Positions 50,628-59,603 of a DNA stretch of 64,000 nt are shown in pieces. Position 1 is the stretch's first letter, and every line of letters begins with the position of its first letter. Source of the DNA: Lactobacillus sp. (GTDB lineage Bacteria > Bacillota > Bacilli > Lactobacillales > Lactobacillaceae); NCBI GenBank assembly GCA_022484695.1, contig JAKVKU010000007.1, positions 62,001 to 126,000 of the forward strand. Direction: 5' to 3'. The position numbers and the translations under genes are program-made. Below the pieces are notes generated by a model. The model was given only the letters and a program-made list of their open reading frames with translations, was not told where the DNA came from and ran no database searches.

Positions 50628-51131
50628 ATGCGTCAAACGATGACCTTAACCCAAAAAGTGGCGCTCATAAAAAGCTATGCACCAGAACCGCAACAAGTTG
50701 TGAACATTTTGTTAGCATTGCAAGCGGTTTCTGAAGCCGATTATGTGGACTTAGCCACGGCCCGGTTGGTGGCAGATTACTTAAAGATGAACGATGCCCA
50801 GATTTTTGAATTGATCAGCTATTATCCTATTCTACATTCCAAACCCCAGGCCCATTACGTGTTGGAAGTTTGTGACAGCGCGCCTTGTCAATTGACCGGC
50901 AATCAAACGGTCCTAGACACGCTAAAAGATGCTTTAGGTGTCGGGGAAAATGAAGCCAGCAGCGATGGGGAATTTATGTACCGTACCGTGACTTGTTTAG
51001 GGGCCTGTGACCAAGCGCCCTTTATTCGCGTCAATGGGCGTATTTTCCCAAATTTGACAACAGATGCGATTTGGGAGTTGTTGGCCGACCTTAAAGCTGG
51101 CCGTTACGCGGCGCAATTGGGAGGTGCGTAA
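50628..51131 (+). CDS. NuoE-like subunit of formate dehydrogenase
   Basis: 167-residue thioredoxin-like [2Fe-2S] protein: helical N-terminus, then cluster Cys residues in CDSAPC (C-x4-C) and CLGACDQAP (C-x3-C). Gamma-type subunit of soluble NAD-linked hydrogenases and formate dehydrogenases. First of three tightly spaced genes. AAGGAAG upstream of ATG 50628. Passes electrons to or from the NuoF-like flavoprotein. Confidence 0.88.
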   Translation: MRQTMTLTQKVALIKSYAPEPQQVVNILLALQAVSEADYVDLATARLVADYLKMNDAQIFELISYYPILHSKPQAHYVLEVCDSAPCQLTGNQTVLDTLKDALGVGENEASSDGEFMYRTVTCLGACDQAPFIRVNGRIFPNLTTDAIWELLADLKAGRYAAQLGGA

Positions 51132-51134
51132 ATT

Positions 51135-52433
51135 ATGGCAGAAACAACACAATTAGTTTTAACCAAACGGTTTGGTAAACTAGACCCCGCCTTTGATGTG
51201 ACCGCCTATCAAGGCCTTGAGGGCTATGGCGGTTTGACCAAGGCTGTGCAACAAGACCCAGTCGCCATTATGGCCGACATAAGCGCCAGCAAGCTGCTGG
51301 GCCGCGGCGGCATGGCGGGTTCCGTGGGGGAAAAGTGGCAGCAAGTGGCTAAAGCCAAAGGCGATACCAAGTATATCGTCTGTAACGCCAATGAAGGGGA
51401 GCCCGGGACTTTTAAGGACAAGGCTTTATTGGCCCAGGATCCGTTAGCGGTTATTGAGGGGATGACCATTGCCGCCTGGACCCTTAAAGTTAACCAAGGC
51501 TACATCTACGTGCAAGGGCGTTATCCAGAGCTAATAGCCACCATTGAAGCGGCTTTACAGCAGGCCCGCTTGGCCCATTATTTAGGCCAAGAGATTCTAG
51601 GCATCCCCGATTTTAATTTTGATATTGAAGTTATCGCTGGGGGGGGCGCTTATGTCTGTGGGGAGACCTCGGCGTTGCTCAATGCCTTAGCGGGCCAACC
51701 CGGCCGCCCGGATTCAAAGCCTGCGGATCCCACAAAGACTGGACTTTTTGGCGCCCCCACTTTGATCAACAATGTGGAAAGTTTTGCCAACATCCCCGTG
51801 ATTTTACGGCTGGGCAGTGCTGCGTTTCTAGCCTTAGGCACGCCCGAAGCCGGGGGGACGAAATTGGTTTGTCTCACCGGTCAAATTAAACACCTGGGCT
51901 TGTTTGAAGTACCTTTGGGGCTACCTTTAACTGATATTTTAAATGGGGCTGAATACGGCGGTGGGGCACTTAACGGCCACCAATTGAAATTTGTGCATTT
52001 CGGCGGCCAGGCCGGGGCTATTGCGGCTGCGACTGACCTGGATGAACTGACCTACAGTTATGAAGCCCTCCAGGCTAAGAATTTGACCATTGGTTCTGGG
52101 GCCATCGTGGTGATGGACGAGCGGACCAGTATCATTGATTATTTGACCAGCGTGGCCCAGTTCTTTATGACCGAGTCCTGTGGTAAATGTATCGCCTGTC
52201 GCCTGGGGACCCTGAGGATCTATGAAATGCTCCAGCGCTTCCAACAACACGCCGGGGTGCCCGGGGACTTGACTTATTTTGAACACATGGTGGACCATGT
52301 GGCGGATCAATCCATCTGTCCCGTGGGTCAAAGCATTGGCAATCCGATTTTCAGTGCCATGCAACAATTTCCCGAAGAATTCAAAAAGACGATTAACTGG
52401 CAGGCCCAACCCAAAGAAGAGGTGCCTTGGTGA
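51135..52433 (+). CDS. NuoF-like diaphorase subunit of formate dehydrogenase
   Basis: 432 residues, FMN/NAD(H) flavoprotein with a C-terminal [4Fe-4S]. YIVCNANEGEPGTFKD, GGGAYVCGETSALLNAL and the cluster segment ESCGKCIACRLGT plus SICPVGQS are present. The FMN Gly-rich loop, normally GRGGAGFPTGLKW, reads GRGGMAGSVGEKW, a notable divergence. Starts 4 nt after the NuoE-like stop. It would pass electrons from formate to NAD+, or from NAD(P)H to CO2 in reverse. Confidence 0.88.
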   Translation: MAETTQLVLTKRFGKLDPAFDVTAYQGLEGYGGLTKAVQQDPVAIMADISASKLLGRGGMAGSVGEKWQQVAKAKGDTKYIVCNANEGEPGTFKDKALLAQDPLAVIEGMTIAAWTLKVNQGYIYVQGRYPELIATIEAALQQARLAHYLGQEILGIPDFNFDIEVIAGGGAYVCGETSALLNALAGQPGRPDSKPADPTKTGLFGAPTLINNVESFANIPVILRLGSAAFLALGTPEAGGTKLVCLTGQIKHLGLFEVPLGLPLTDILNGAEYGGGALNGHQLKFVHFGGQAGAIAAATDLDELTYSYEALQAKNLTIGSGAIVVMDERTSIIDYLTSVAQFFMTESCGKCIACRLGTLRIYEMLQRFQQHAGVPGDLTYFEHMVDHVADQSICPVGQSIGNPIFSAMQQFPEEFKKTINWQAQPKEEVPW

Positions 52434-55012
52434 TGCGGAGTAAACAAAATAAAGGTGACACCTTGCCCAACCAATATGGCCGTTTAGTGGCCCCTGTTAG
52501 TTTGGAAGGTGAGCCGGAAGTCTTAACTCGTAGTGAACAGACGCGTAATAGCCGCCGCTTTGCGGTGGATTTGGAATTAAGTAATCATGATGTAAATTGT
52601 TTTGAATGTCCGAAAAATGGGGATTGCCAGCTGCAAAGTGATGCCATGGCTGCTGGGCTATTTCATACCAGCTTCCATGGCAAACGCCAGCCGGTGGGCC
52701 AAATTGACCACAGTAATCCCTTCTTTGACTATGACCCGGCTAAATGTATTTTATGCGGCCGCTGTTCCCAAGTCTGTCACCTGCGCCAAGGTCGCAATGT
52801 GCTGTCCTTGTCCGGTCGGGGGTTTGCCACGAAGATGGTGGCTGGCTATGAAGGGGACTTTGACAGCTCCATGTGTGAATCCTGTGGGAACTGTGTTTCC
52901 GTTTGCCCAACGGGGGCATTGACGTCCAAAGTCCACCAGGATTATCGGAAATGGGAAACCACCCAAGTGAAGACCACCTGTCCTTATTGTGGCACGGGCT
53001 GCCAGATCAGCTTGGTGGTTAAGAATCGGAAGATTGTGGACGCAGAACCTGCCAATGGGGTGGCCAATAAAAATTTACTTTGTGTGAAGGGTAAGTTTGC
53101 CTCTTATAAATTCGTCACTTCTGGCGACCGTTTGAAGAAACCGTTGATCAAGCGGGATGGGGAGTTTGTCCCCGTGAGCTGGTCGGAAGCCATTAATTAC
53201 ATGGCAGAACGCTTTGGGGCTTTGAAGACGCAATATGGCCCGGATAGCTTGGCCGGCTTTGCCTGCTCCCGGTCCACCAATGAAGATAACTATGTCTTTC
53301 AAAAGATGGTCCGTACCGCCTTTGGCAGCAACAACGTGGACAACTGTGCCCGGGTTTGTCACGCCCCATCGGTCCACGGCTTAGGGATTACCTTAGGCAG
53401 TGGGGCCATGACCAATACGATTGCCGACATTACCACCGATGTGGATGTGATTTTACTCATCGGTTCTAACACCACCGAGGCCCATCCGGTGATTGGGGCA
53501 CAAATTCGCCAAGCCGTTCAACACGGCACCAAGCTGATCATCATCGACCCTCGGAATATCGATTTGGTGAAAAATAGTACCCTGCATCTGCAACTGAAGG
53601 GGGGCACCAACATTGCCCTGATCAATGCCATGATGCACGTTATCATTAAAGAAGGCTTGGCGGATGAGAAATTCATCGCTGAGCGCACCGAGGGCTATGA
53701 AGCCATGCGGGACTTGGTGGCCGATTACACGCCTGAAAAAGTGGCGCCGATTTGTGAAGTGGCCCCAGAAGATATCGTCAAGGCCGCCCGCATGTATGCC
53801 TTAGCTGACAAAGCCCCGTTGATCTATTGCTTAGGGGTCACGGAACATTCCTTTGGCACTGAAGGTGTCATGAGCATGTCTAACCTGGCCATGTTAGTGG
53901 GTAAAGTGGGCCGCCCTGGTTGTGGGGTCAACCCATTGCGGGGTCAAAACAACGTGCAAGGGGCCTGTGATTTGGGGGCATCCCCGTTTGACTTCCCAGG
54001 TTACCAAAAAGTCGGTGATCCCGCGGTCCAAGCGAAGTTTGAGGAAGCTTGGCACACCAAACTTAATGACAAAATCGGCTTGACGGAAACCCAAGCCCTA
54101 CCAGCTGCCCAAACTGGCCGGATCCGGGGCCTTTATATCTTTGGGGAAGACCCGATGGCCACCGACCCAGATACCAATGATGTGCGTCGGGATTTGGAAA
54201 ACATGGACTTCTTAGTGGTCCACGACCTCTTCATGACCGAAACCGCCAAGTATGCCGATGTGGTCTTGCCAGGTTTGAGTTATGCGGAAAAAGACGGGAC
54301 CTTTACCAATACGGAACGGCGGGTCCAAAGAGTCCGCCAAGCCGCCAAAGCATTAGGCGGTGTGAAAGTGGACTACCAAGTCTTCAGTGAATTAGCCACC
54401 AAGATGGGCTATGAGATGGCTTATGAATCACCTAGTGCCATCATGGATGAAATCGCCCAAGTAGTCCCTAGTTACGGGGGCATCAATTACGAGCGTCTGG
54501 AACAAAACAGTGGCCTGCAATGGCCTTGCCGCACCCTGGACGATCCTGGGACCCCGATTTTACACGTGGACAAATTTACCCGGGGCAAGGGGCTATTCAA
54601 AGCCCTGCCTTATCAGCCGCCAGATGAATTGCCTGATGACCAATATCCATTCCTGATGGCCACCGGACGCCAGTTGTACCAATATAACACCCGGGTCATG
54701 ACCGACAAGACCCCAGGCATTGATCAATTGGCCGGCCGTTCTTATATTGAAATGAACACTATCGATGCTCAAAAGATGGGCATCAAAGATGGGGACAAGG
54801 TGCAAGTCAGCTCCAGACGGGGCACGATTCAAACCTATGCCGCCGTGGCCGACGTGGTCTCGGTAGGGTCCGTCTTCATGACCCTGCACTTCCACGATGG
54901 TAACGCCAACGTCTTAACCAACCCCCACTGTGACGATATTGCCATCATCCCTGACTATAAGGTCTGTGCCGTGAAGATCGAACCGGTTGCGACGCCGGTA
55001 GACAGCCACTGA
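52433..55012 (+). CDS. fdhA: Molybdopterin formate dehydrogenase catalytic subunit, Cys form, without N-terminal [2Fe-2S] domain
   Basis: 859 residues. Seen in order: HDVNCFEC/CQLQ His-Cys [4Fe-4S] site (about residues 52-66), ferredoxin clusters CILCGRCSQVC and CESCGNCVSVC, Moco-proximal CPYCGTGC with LLCVKG, and DNCARVCHAPSV where Cys (about 309) is the Mo ligand used instead of selenocysteine, followed by the usual His. C-terminal Moco domain ends near residue 850. The usual [2Fe-2S] plant-type domain of NAD-linked enzymes is absent: the protein begins in the short piece that follows it. TGATG overlap with NuoF; ATG 52433 has GAGGTG eight nt upstream. Confidence 0.92.
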   Translation: MRSKQNKGDTLPNQYGRLVAPVSLEGEPEVLTRSEQTRNSRRFAVDLELSNHDVNCFECPKNGDCQLQSDAMAAGLFHTSFHGKRQPVGQIDHSNPFFDYDPAKCILCGRCSQVCHLRQGRNVLSLSGRGFATKMVAGYEGDFDSSMCESCGNCVSVCPTGALTSKVHQDYRKWETTQVKTTCPYCGTGCQISLVVKNRKIVDAEPANGVANKNLLCVKGKFASYKFVTSGDRLKKPLIKRDGEFVPVSWSEAINYMAERFGALKTQYGPDSLAGFACSRSTNEDNYVFQKMVRTAFGSNNVDNCARVCHAPSVHGLGITLGSGAMTNTIADITTDVDVILLIGSNTTEAHPVIGAQIRQAVQHGTKLIIIDPRNIDLVKNSTLHLQLKGGTNIALINAMMHVIIKEGLADEKFIAERTEGYEAMRDLVADYTPEKVAPICEVAPEDIVKAARMYALADKAPLIYCLGVTEHSFGTEGVMSMSNLAMLVGKVGRPGCGVNPLRGQNNVQGACDLGASPFDFPGYQKVGDPAVQAKFEEAWHTKLNDKIGLTETQALPAAQTGRIRGLYIFGEDPMATDPDTNDVRRDLENMDFLVVHDLFMTETAKYADVVLPGLSYAEKDGTFTNTERRVQRVRQAAKALGGVKVDYQVFSELATKMGYEMAYESPSAIMDEIAQVVPSYGGINYERLEQNSGLQWPCRTLDDPGTPILHVDKFTRGKGLFKALPYQPPDELPDDQYPFLMATGRQLYQYNTRVMTDKTPGIDQLAGRSYIEMNTIDAQKMGIKDGDKVQVSSRRGTIQTYAAVADVVSVGSVFMTLHFHDGNANVLTNPHCDDIAIIPDYKVCAVKIEPVATPVDSH

Positions 55013-55055
55013 TTAGCGGATAACTTACAAATTATTTTTTAAATTTAAAGCATAG

Positions 55056-55097
55056 AAAAAGACCTCAGGAATTTGTATTTTCTTGAGGTCTTCTTTT
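55056..55097. terminator. Bidirectional terminator after fdh
   Basis: Stem GAAAAAGACCTCA with TGAGGTCTTC and T-run; serves fdhA and the surface protein gene on the other strand. Confidence 0.75.
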
Positions 55098-55106
55098 GTT
55101 TAGGAT

Positions 55107-55895
55107 TTAGTAACCGTAACTGGACTGGCGGGTATCACCGCCGTAAACCCATTGTTGGGCGGTGCCAACGTTATGCATGATTTGATTATTCTTATCAAAG
55201 TGATATACCCCAGAAACATAAACCGTGGAAGTTTGAATAGTGCCAGTGGGATGACTGTTAACATCATAAGTGGTCACGCCGGCATCAATGTCTAAATAAA
55301 CGGGATCATTGCGGAAGTGAATCGTCTGCGTCGGATCAACGTATTTAACCCAAGCGTTAGCACCTAAGTTATAAGCACTTATTTGACCGGTCTTGTTATA
55401 AGCATAGCCATTTATTTGCCAAATATCGTAATCTGTCCCTAAGATTCCGGCAGGTTGAGTTGTTTGCGCATCTGAATATAATTGATAAGCGGCACGATTA
55501 GAAAAGAAAGTTGTAAAAGGTGCTCCAATTACTTTGAGGACTAGGGTACTCGCCGTAAAATCACTGCGTTTAACCCATTGATTATCACCTAAATCGTAAG
55601 CGGTAGCCAAAAGTGCACCATCTGAATCCATGTAGGCACCGGTGATCTCCCAACGGTCATAAGTCGTGGTCAATTGACCGTTACTTATTTGGTCAGTTGG
55701 GGAATTATATAGCGGCAGCGCTTGTTGATCTGAGTCTACCTGAATATAGCCAATATAGTTCGGATTCCTGTTAATGTCATAATCTCCGGCGGCTTGGGCC
55801 ACGTGATTAAAACTCAATAAACCAATCAAGGCCAAGCTTAAACTAAAGAGGACAAGGGCAAGTTTGCGGAACTGAGTGGTAGCTGGTTTTGTCAT
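55107..55895 (-). CDS. Secreted SLAP-like repeat protein, paralogue 3 of 3
   Basis: 262 residues from ATG 55893-55895 (GGGGAGG upstream). Signal peptide: KLALVLFSLSLALIGLLSF with cleavage after VAQA. The mature protein is made of about three repeats of 60-70 residues with conserved features: (A)LPLYNSP, WxITGAY, YDLGxNQWVK, AYQLYSD, INGYA-type, VTTYD, TGTIQ and QWVYGGD. This beta-rich pattern is that of lactobacillar SLAP-type surface proteins. No LPXTG or lipobox, so attachment would be non-covalent. Tandem with two close paralogues. Confidence 0.72.
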   Translation of the reverse strand: MTKPATTQFRKLALVLFSLSLALIGLLSFNHVAQAAGDYDINRNPNYIGYIQVDSDQQALPLYNSPTDQISNGQLTTTYDRWEITGAYMDSDGALLATAYDLGDNQWVKRSDFTASTLVLKVIGAPFTTFFSNRAAYQLYSDAQTTQPAGILGTDYDIWQINGYAYNKTGQISAYNLGANAWVKYVDPTQTIHFRNDPVYLDIDAGVTTYDVNSHPTGTIQTSTVYVSGVYHFDKNNQIMHNVGTAQQWVYGGDTRQSSYGY

Positions 55896-56005
55896 GATAA
55901 ATTCCTCCCCATAAATCTGTCTAGTAGTTACAAACAGGGCTACGAAAATAGTTGAATGTAGGTGCATTGCGTTGCAGCCGGATGGTTGGAACTGGCAGTC
56001 AAAAT

Positions 56006-56797
56006 TTAATAGCCGTAACTAGATTGGCGCATATCCCCACGATAAACCCATTGGTAGTGATTACCGACTTGTAGCATCATTTGATTATTTTTATCATAAT
56101 GATAAGCCATGCTGCCATAAACCGTGGTAACTTGAATGGTGCCGGTGGGCTTGCTGTTAAGGTCGTAAGTGGTCACACCAGCATTAATATCGTAGTAGAC
56201 CGGATCGTTTAAATAATTGATCAATTGGGTTTGATCACTGGCCCTGACCCAAGTATCAGCGCCTAGGTTATAAGCGGTAGTATTGCCATTTTTATCAGTG
56301 GCAGTCGTTGTGATATGCCACGTGTCATAAGTTGTGTTCAATAAACCAGCCGGTTGGGTGGTTTGGGCATCTGAGTACAATTGATAAGGGGCATTATTGG
56401 AGAAAAAATCACTAAAGGCCACACCGGCTAAGTTTATAAAGCGGGTACTGTCCGGGATATCACTGAACTTAAGCCACTGATTATTACCTAGATCATAGGC
56501 GCTGACTTTATAATCGTTGCTACTACTGTCAACATAAGCCCCAGTAATCCGCCAGCGGCGATAAGCCGTCGATAAGGTGCCGTTACTTTGCGAACTGGTA
56601 GGTGATTTATATAGGGGTAAAGCCTGTTGTGCAGAGTCAACTTGGGTATATTTTCCATAAGCCTCGTCGCGGCTAATATTAAAACTATCCGCCTGGGCGA
56701 CTTGCCCAAAGCTCAGCAGACCCGTTAGTGCCAACCCAAAACTGAAGAGCCAAAGGGTCAACTTGCGCACTCGCACTGTAGCTAGTTCTGTCATCAT
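56006..56797 (-). CDS. Secreted SLAP-like repeat protein, paralogue 2 of 3
   Basis: 263 residues from ATG 56797 (or 56794; GGGAGG upstream). Signal peptide LTLWLFSFGLALTGLLSFGQVAQA, then the same three-repeat architecture as its neighbours: LPLYKSP, WRITGAY, YDLGNNQWLK, AYQLYSD-like PYQLYSD, AYNLGADTWV and YYDINAGVTTYDL. Ends with QWVYRGDMRQSSYGY. Distance to the next paralogue about 110 nt, suggesting separate transcription or weak coupling. Same caveats on function. Confidence 0.72.
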   Translation of the reverse strand: MMTELATVRVRKLTLWLFSFGLALTGLLSFGQVAQADSFNISRDEAYGKYTQVDSAQQALPLYKSPTSSQSNGTLSTAYRRWRITGAYVDSSSNDYKVSAYDLGNNQWLKFSDIPDSTRFINLAGVAFSDFFSNNAPYQLYSDAQTTQPAGLLNTTYDTWHITTTATDKNGNTTAYNLGADTWVRASDQTQLINYLNDPVYYDINAGVTTYDLNSKPTGTIQVTTVYGSMAYHYDKNNQMMLQVGNHYQWVYRGDMRQSSYGY

Positions 56798-56858
56798 GAA
56801 TACCTCCCAATTAATCTGTGATGCTGAAAAAGAACGGTATCAAAATTTTGGGGTTTAG

Positions 56859-57659
56859 TTAATAAGGCTGATAAGGGTAGTTTGAATGACGGGTATCTTT
56901 GAGATAAACCCATTGCTGCTCAGTCCCGACCCGCACCATTTGTTGATTGTTTTTATCGTAGTGAATTTCTGTAGAGCCATAAATGGTGGATAACTGAATT
57001 GTACCGGTAGGGTTGCTATTTACATCGTAGGTTGTCACGCCGGCATCGATGGTGTAGTAAGCCGTGTAATTAAGGAAAGTCATAAGTTGTGAGGGATCCT
57101 TGTATTTAACCCAATTATTAGCGCCTAAATTGTAGGCGGTAATTTGGTTAGTCTTGTTAGCGGCGTAGCCCACAATTTTCCAGACGTTATAGGCCGGGCT
57201 TAGCAGGTCAGTTGCCTGGGTCGTTTGTGGGTCTGAAAATAGTTGGTAGGCTGTGTTATTGGAGAAGAAATCTGCCCAATACCCATTTGCGTTGTGGATA
57301 ATACGCGTGGCATTCGGGACATCACTGAGTTTAAGCCATTGATTGTTACCTAAGTCATAGGCGGCAATGGTGAAGTCATTATTAAGGGGCCGAACATAGA
57401 CCCCGGTAACTTGCCAACGGCTATATGCTGTGGATAGTTGGCCAGCGCTGGTGGTGCTGGTGGGCGAGTTGTACAGTGGGATAGTTTGTTTGGCAGAATC
57501 TACTTGGACCTGGTCTATATAAAGCGCATCGCGACTGATGGTATAATCACTAGCCGCTTGGACCTGGGAACCAGTGGCCAACAAACTAATTAAGAGTAGT
57601 CCGCAGCCTAAGAGCCATAATATAAATTTACGAAATGGTGAAACTGAAACCTTTGTCAT
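56859..57659 (-). CDS. Secreted SLAP-like repeat protein, paralogue 1 of 3
   Basis: 266 residues from ATG 57657-57659 with GGGAGG upstream. Signal peptide FILWLLGCGLLLISLLATGSQVQA; three repeats as in the other two (IPLYNSP, WQVTGVY, YDLGNNQWLK, AYQLFSD, AYNLGANNWVK, YYTIDAGVTTYDV, QWVYLKD). A Cys in the signal h-region (LLGCGLL) is not in a lipobox. Upstream-most of the three-gene array; its upstream region (57660-57739) shows no clear promoter. Confidence 0.72.
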   Translation of the reverse strand: MTKVSVSPFRKFILWLLGCGLLLISLLATGSQVQAASDYTISRDALYIDQVQVDSAKQTIPLYNSPTSTTSAGQLSTAYSRWQVTGVYVRPLNNDFTIAAYDLGNNQWLKLSDVPNATRIIHNANGYWADFFSNNTAYQLFSDPQTTQATDLLSPAYNVWKIVGYAANKTNQITAYNLGANNWVKYKDPSQLMTFLNYTAYYTIDAGVTTYDVNSNPTGTIQLSTIYGSTEIHYDKNNQQMVRVGTEQQWVYLKDTRHSNYPYQPY

Positions 57660-57739
57660 CTGTCATTACCTCCCAATAATGAACCAACCTTGATCCCGTT
57701 AAAACAGTGTTCCTCCAAAATACTAAGTTGTCAGCGCTA

Positions 57740-58114
57740 TCATTTAGACTTCCGCCGACCGTGTTTGGGTTTATACCCCAAACCTTTGAACAAATTGATC
57801 CGGGTGTAGACGCAATAAATGATCGTTGCGATGGATACGATGATGGCTAAAATCAACCAGATATTAGCTGACAGAAAGTCCTTATCCTCAGAAGCTTGGA
57901 AGCTTAGGAAAATAATGACTAAATTTACGGCTAATAAAGAGAACCCCAAAATTGAAAATAATTGCAACGCCCGCTCCACTTTTTTATCAAAGCTTTTGTA
58001 ATAATGCCCCAGGGTCTGCAGCAGCAAACCGGCCAGGGCCAGCAATAGAAATAAGCCAGTGGACATCAACGGGCGCACTAAGCTTGCTTGTTTTAGGAAC
58101 TGAATAATGACCAC
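57740..58114 (-). CDS. Hypothetical three-helix membrane protein
   Basis: 124 residues from GTG 58112-58114, with internal ATG (MSTGLF) at residue 17 as alternative. Three hydrophobic helices and a strongly basic tail KHGRRKSK. Family not recognised. It stands between argG and the surface-protein array on the same strand as the latter. Confidence 0.55.
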   Translation of the reverse strand: MVIIQFLKQASLVRPLMSTGLFLLLALAGLLLQTLGHYYKSFDKKVERALQLFSILGFSLLAVNLVIIFLSFQASEDKDFLSANIWLILAIIVSIATIIYCVYTRINLFKGLGYKPKHGRRKSK

Positions 58115-58241
58115 TACTTTCTTTATAATTAGGAAAATAAAAGCGAACTTGCCGATTTCAATTTATTTGAAAAAGTGCGTTTATATCACTAAGCCCATTA
58201 TACCGGTATTTCAGCCAGAACGGAACTGGCGGGGTCGAGTG

Positions 58242-58320
58242 AATAATATACATAATTTCGGTTAATTCATGTATATTTATTTAAAACCTTGCATTTTTTA
58301 TTTCAAGGGTGTATATTTAT
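58242..58320. promoter_or_regulatory. argG promoter with ARG-box-like sites
   Basis: Promoter TTGCAT (58289-58294), 17-nt spacer, TATATT (58312-58317). GTATATTTAT occurs at 58271-58280 and again at 58311-58320, exactly 40 nt apart, and an inverse copy ATGTATATTATT at 58242-58253. These match ARG-box half-sites; the last overlaps the -10 box, so ArgR repression is likely. Confidence 0.65.
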
Positions 58321-58376
58321 CACCATGATATCACTAAATTAAAAATTCATTAAAAAACAAAAGGGAGTTTTCAATT

Positions 58377-59603
58377 ATGGCAAATCCAAAAGTAGTATTA
58401 GCATATTCCGGCGGTTTAGATACCTCCGTTGCAATTCAATGGTTAAAAGACAAGGGTTACGACGTCATCGCTTGCTGTGTTGATGTGGGTGAAGGCAAGG
58501 ACTTGGAATTCATCAAAGAAAAGGCCTTGAAAGTCGGTGCCGTTGAATCTTACACCTTAGACTGCCAAGACGAATTCGCTGAAGAATACGCCTTGATCGC
58601 CTTACAAGCTAACGCCTTATATGAAGAAACTTACCCATTGGTTTCCGCATTATCCCGGCCTTTGATCGCCAAGAAATTGGTGGAAATCGCTAAACAAACC
58701 AACGCTGCAGCCATCGCCCATGGTTGTACTGGTAAAGGTAATGACCAAGTTCGTTTTGAAGTGGCCATCCACGCTTTGGCCCCAGATATCGAAATCTTAG
58801 CCCCCGTTCGGGACTGGCACTGGTCCCGTGAAGAAGAAATCGACTATGCTAAAAAACACAATATTCCAATTCCAATCAATTTGGACAGCCCTTATTCCAT
58901 TGACCAAAACCTTTGGGGCCGGGCTAACGAAGCCGGCGTCTTGGAAGATCCGTGGGTAACCCCACCAGCTGATGCCTTTGAATGGACTGCAGCTATCGAA
59001 GATACCCCAGACGAACCTGATATTGTGGAAATCGGCTTTGAAAAAGGTGTACCCGTAACCTTAGACGGCGAAAACTACAACTTAGCTGATTTGATTTTGC
59101 ACTTGAACAAAATTGCCGGCAAACATGGTATTGGCCGTATTGATCACATTGAAAACCGGTTAGTGGGTATCAAATCTAGAGAAATCTATGAAGTACCAGG
59201 CGCTCAAGTGTTGATGACAGCCCATCAATCCCTTGAAGACATTACTTTTGAACGGGATTTGGCTCACTTCAAACCACAAATTACCAACCAAATGAGCAAC
59301 ACCGTTTATAATGGCCTCTGGTTCTCACCATTAATGCAAGCCATGGTCGCTTTCATTAAACAAAGTCAACAAGTTGTCACGGGGACCATTCGGGTTAAAT
59401 TATTCAAAGGCAACGTGGTCGTTGAAGGCCGGAAGTCACCATACTCCTTGTACGACAAGGATTTGGCAACTTATACTTCTTCAGACACATTCGATCAACA
59501 AGCCAGTGTGGGCTTCATCAAACTTTGGGGCTTACCAACTCAAGTGGCTGCCCAAGTGCAAGCTAAAGGTGATTTAGAAACTAAAGGACAGGCGGTTAAA
59601 TAA
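58377..59603 (+). CDS. argG: Argininosuccinate synthase
   Basis: 408 residues; joins citrulline and aspartate using ATP. ATP loop [55 protein letters not shown] and [17 protein letters not shown] are present. AAGGGAG precedes ATG 58377. Its stop overlaps the argH ATG (TAATGG). Codon use is A/T-rich relative to neighbours. Confidence 0.97.
   Translation: MANPKVVLAYSGGLDTSVAIQWLKDKGYDVIACCVDVGEGKDLEFIKEKALKVGAVESYTLDCQDEFAEEYALIALQANALYEETYPLVSALSRPLIAKKLVEIAKQTNAAAIAHGCTGKGNDQVRFEVAIHALAPDIEILAPVRDWHWSREEEIDYAKKHNIPIPINLDSPYSIDQNLWGRANEAGVLEDPWVTPPADAFEWTAAIEDTPDEPDIVEIGFEKGVPVTLDGENYNLADLILHLNKIAGKHGIGRIDHIENRLVGIKSREIYEVPGAQVLMTAHQSLEDITFERDLAHFKPQITNQMSNTVYNGLWFSPLMQAMVAFIKQSQQVVTGTIRVKLFKGNVVVEGRKSPYSLYDKDLATYTSSDTFDQQASVGFIKLWGLPTQVAAQVQAKGDLETKGQAVK

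Noticed and set aside
52300..52440. Frameshift hiding the N-terminal [2Fe-2S] domain of fdhA
   Set aside because: The preceding bases encode an intact NuoF-like C-terminus and no alternate frame there shows the four expected Cys residues.
53330..53400. Possible selenocysteine codon in formate dehydrogenase
   Set aside because: The Mo-ligand position is an ordinary Cys codon in ARVCHAPS; there is no in-frame TGA in the gene.
55107..57659. CRISPR-like or simple repeat array
   Set aside because: The repetition is at the protein level among three coding paralogues; there are no short identical repeats with regular spacers.
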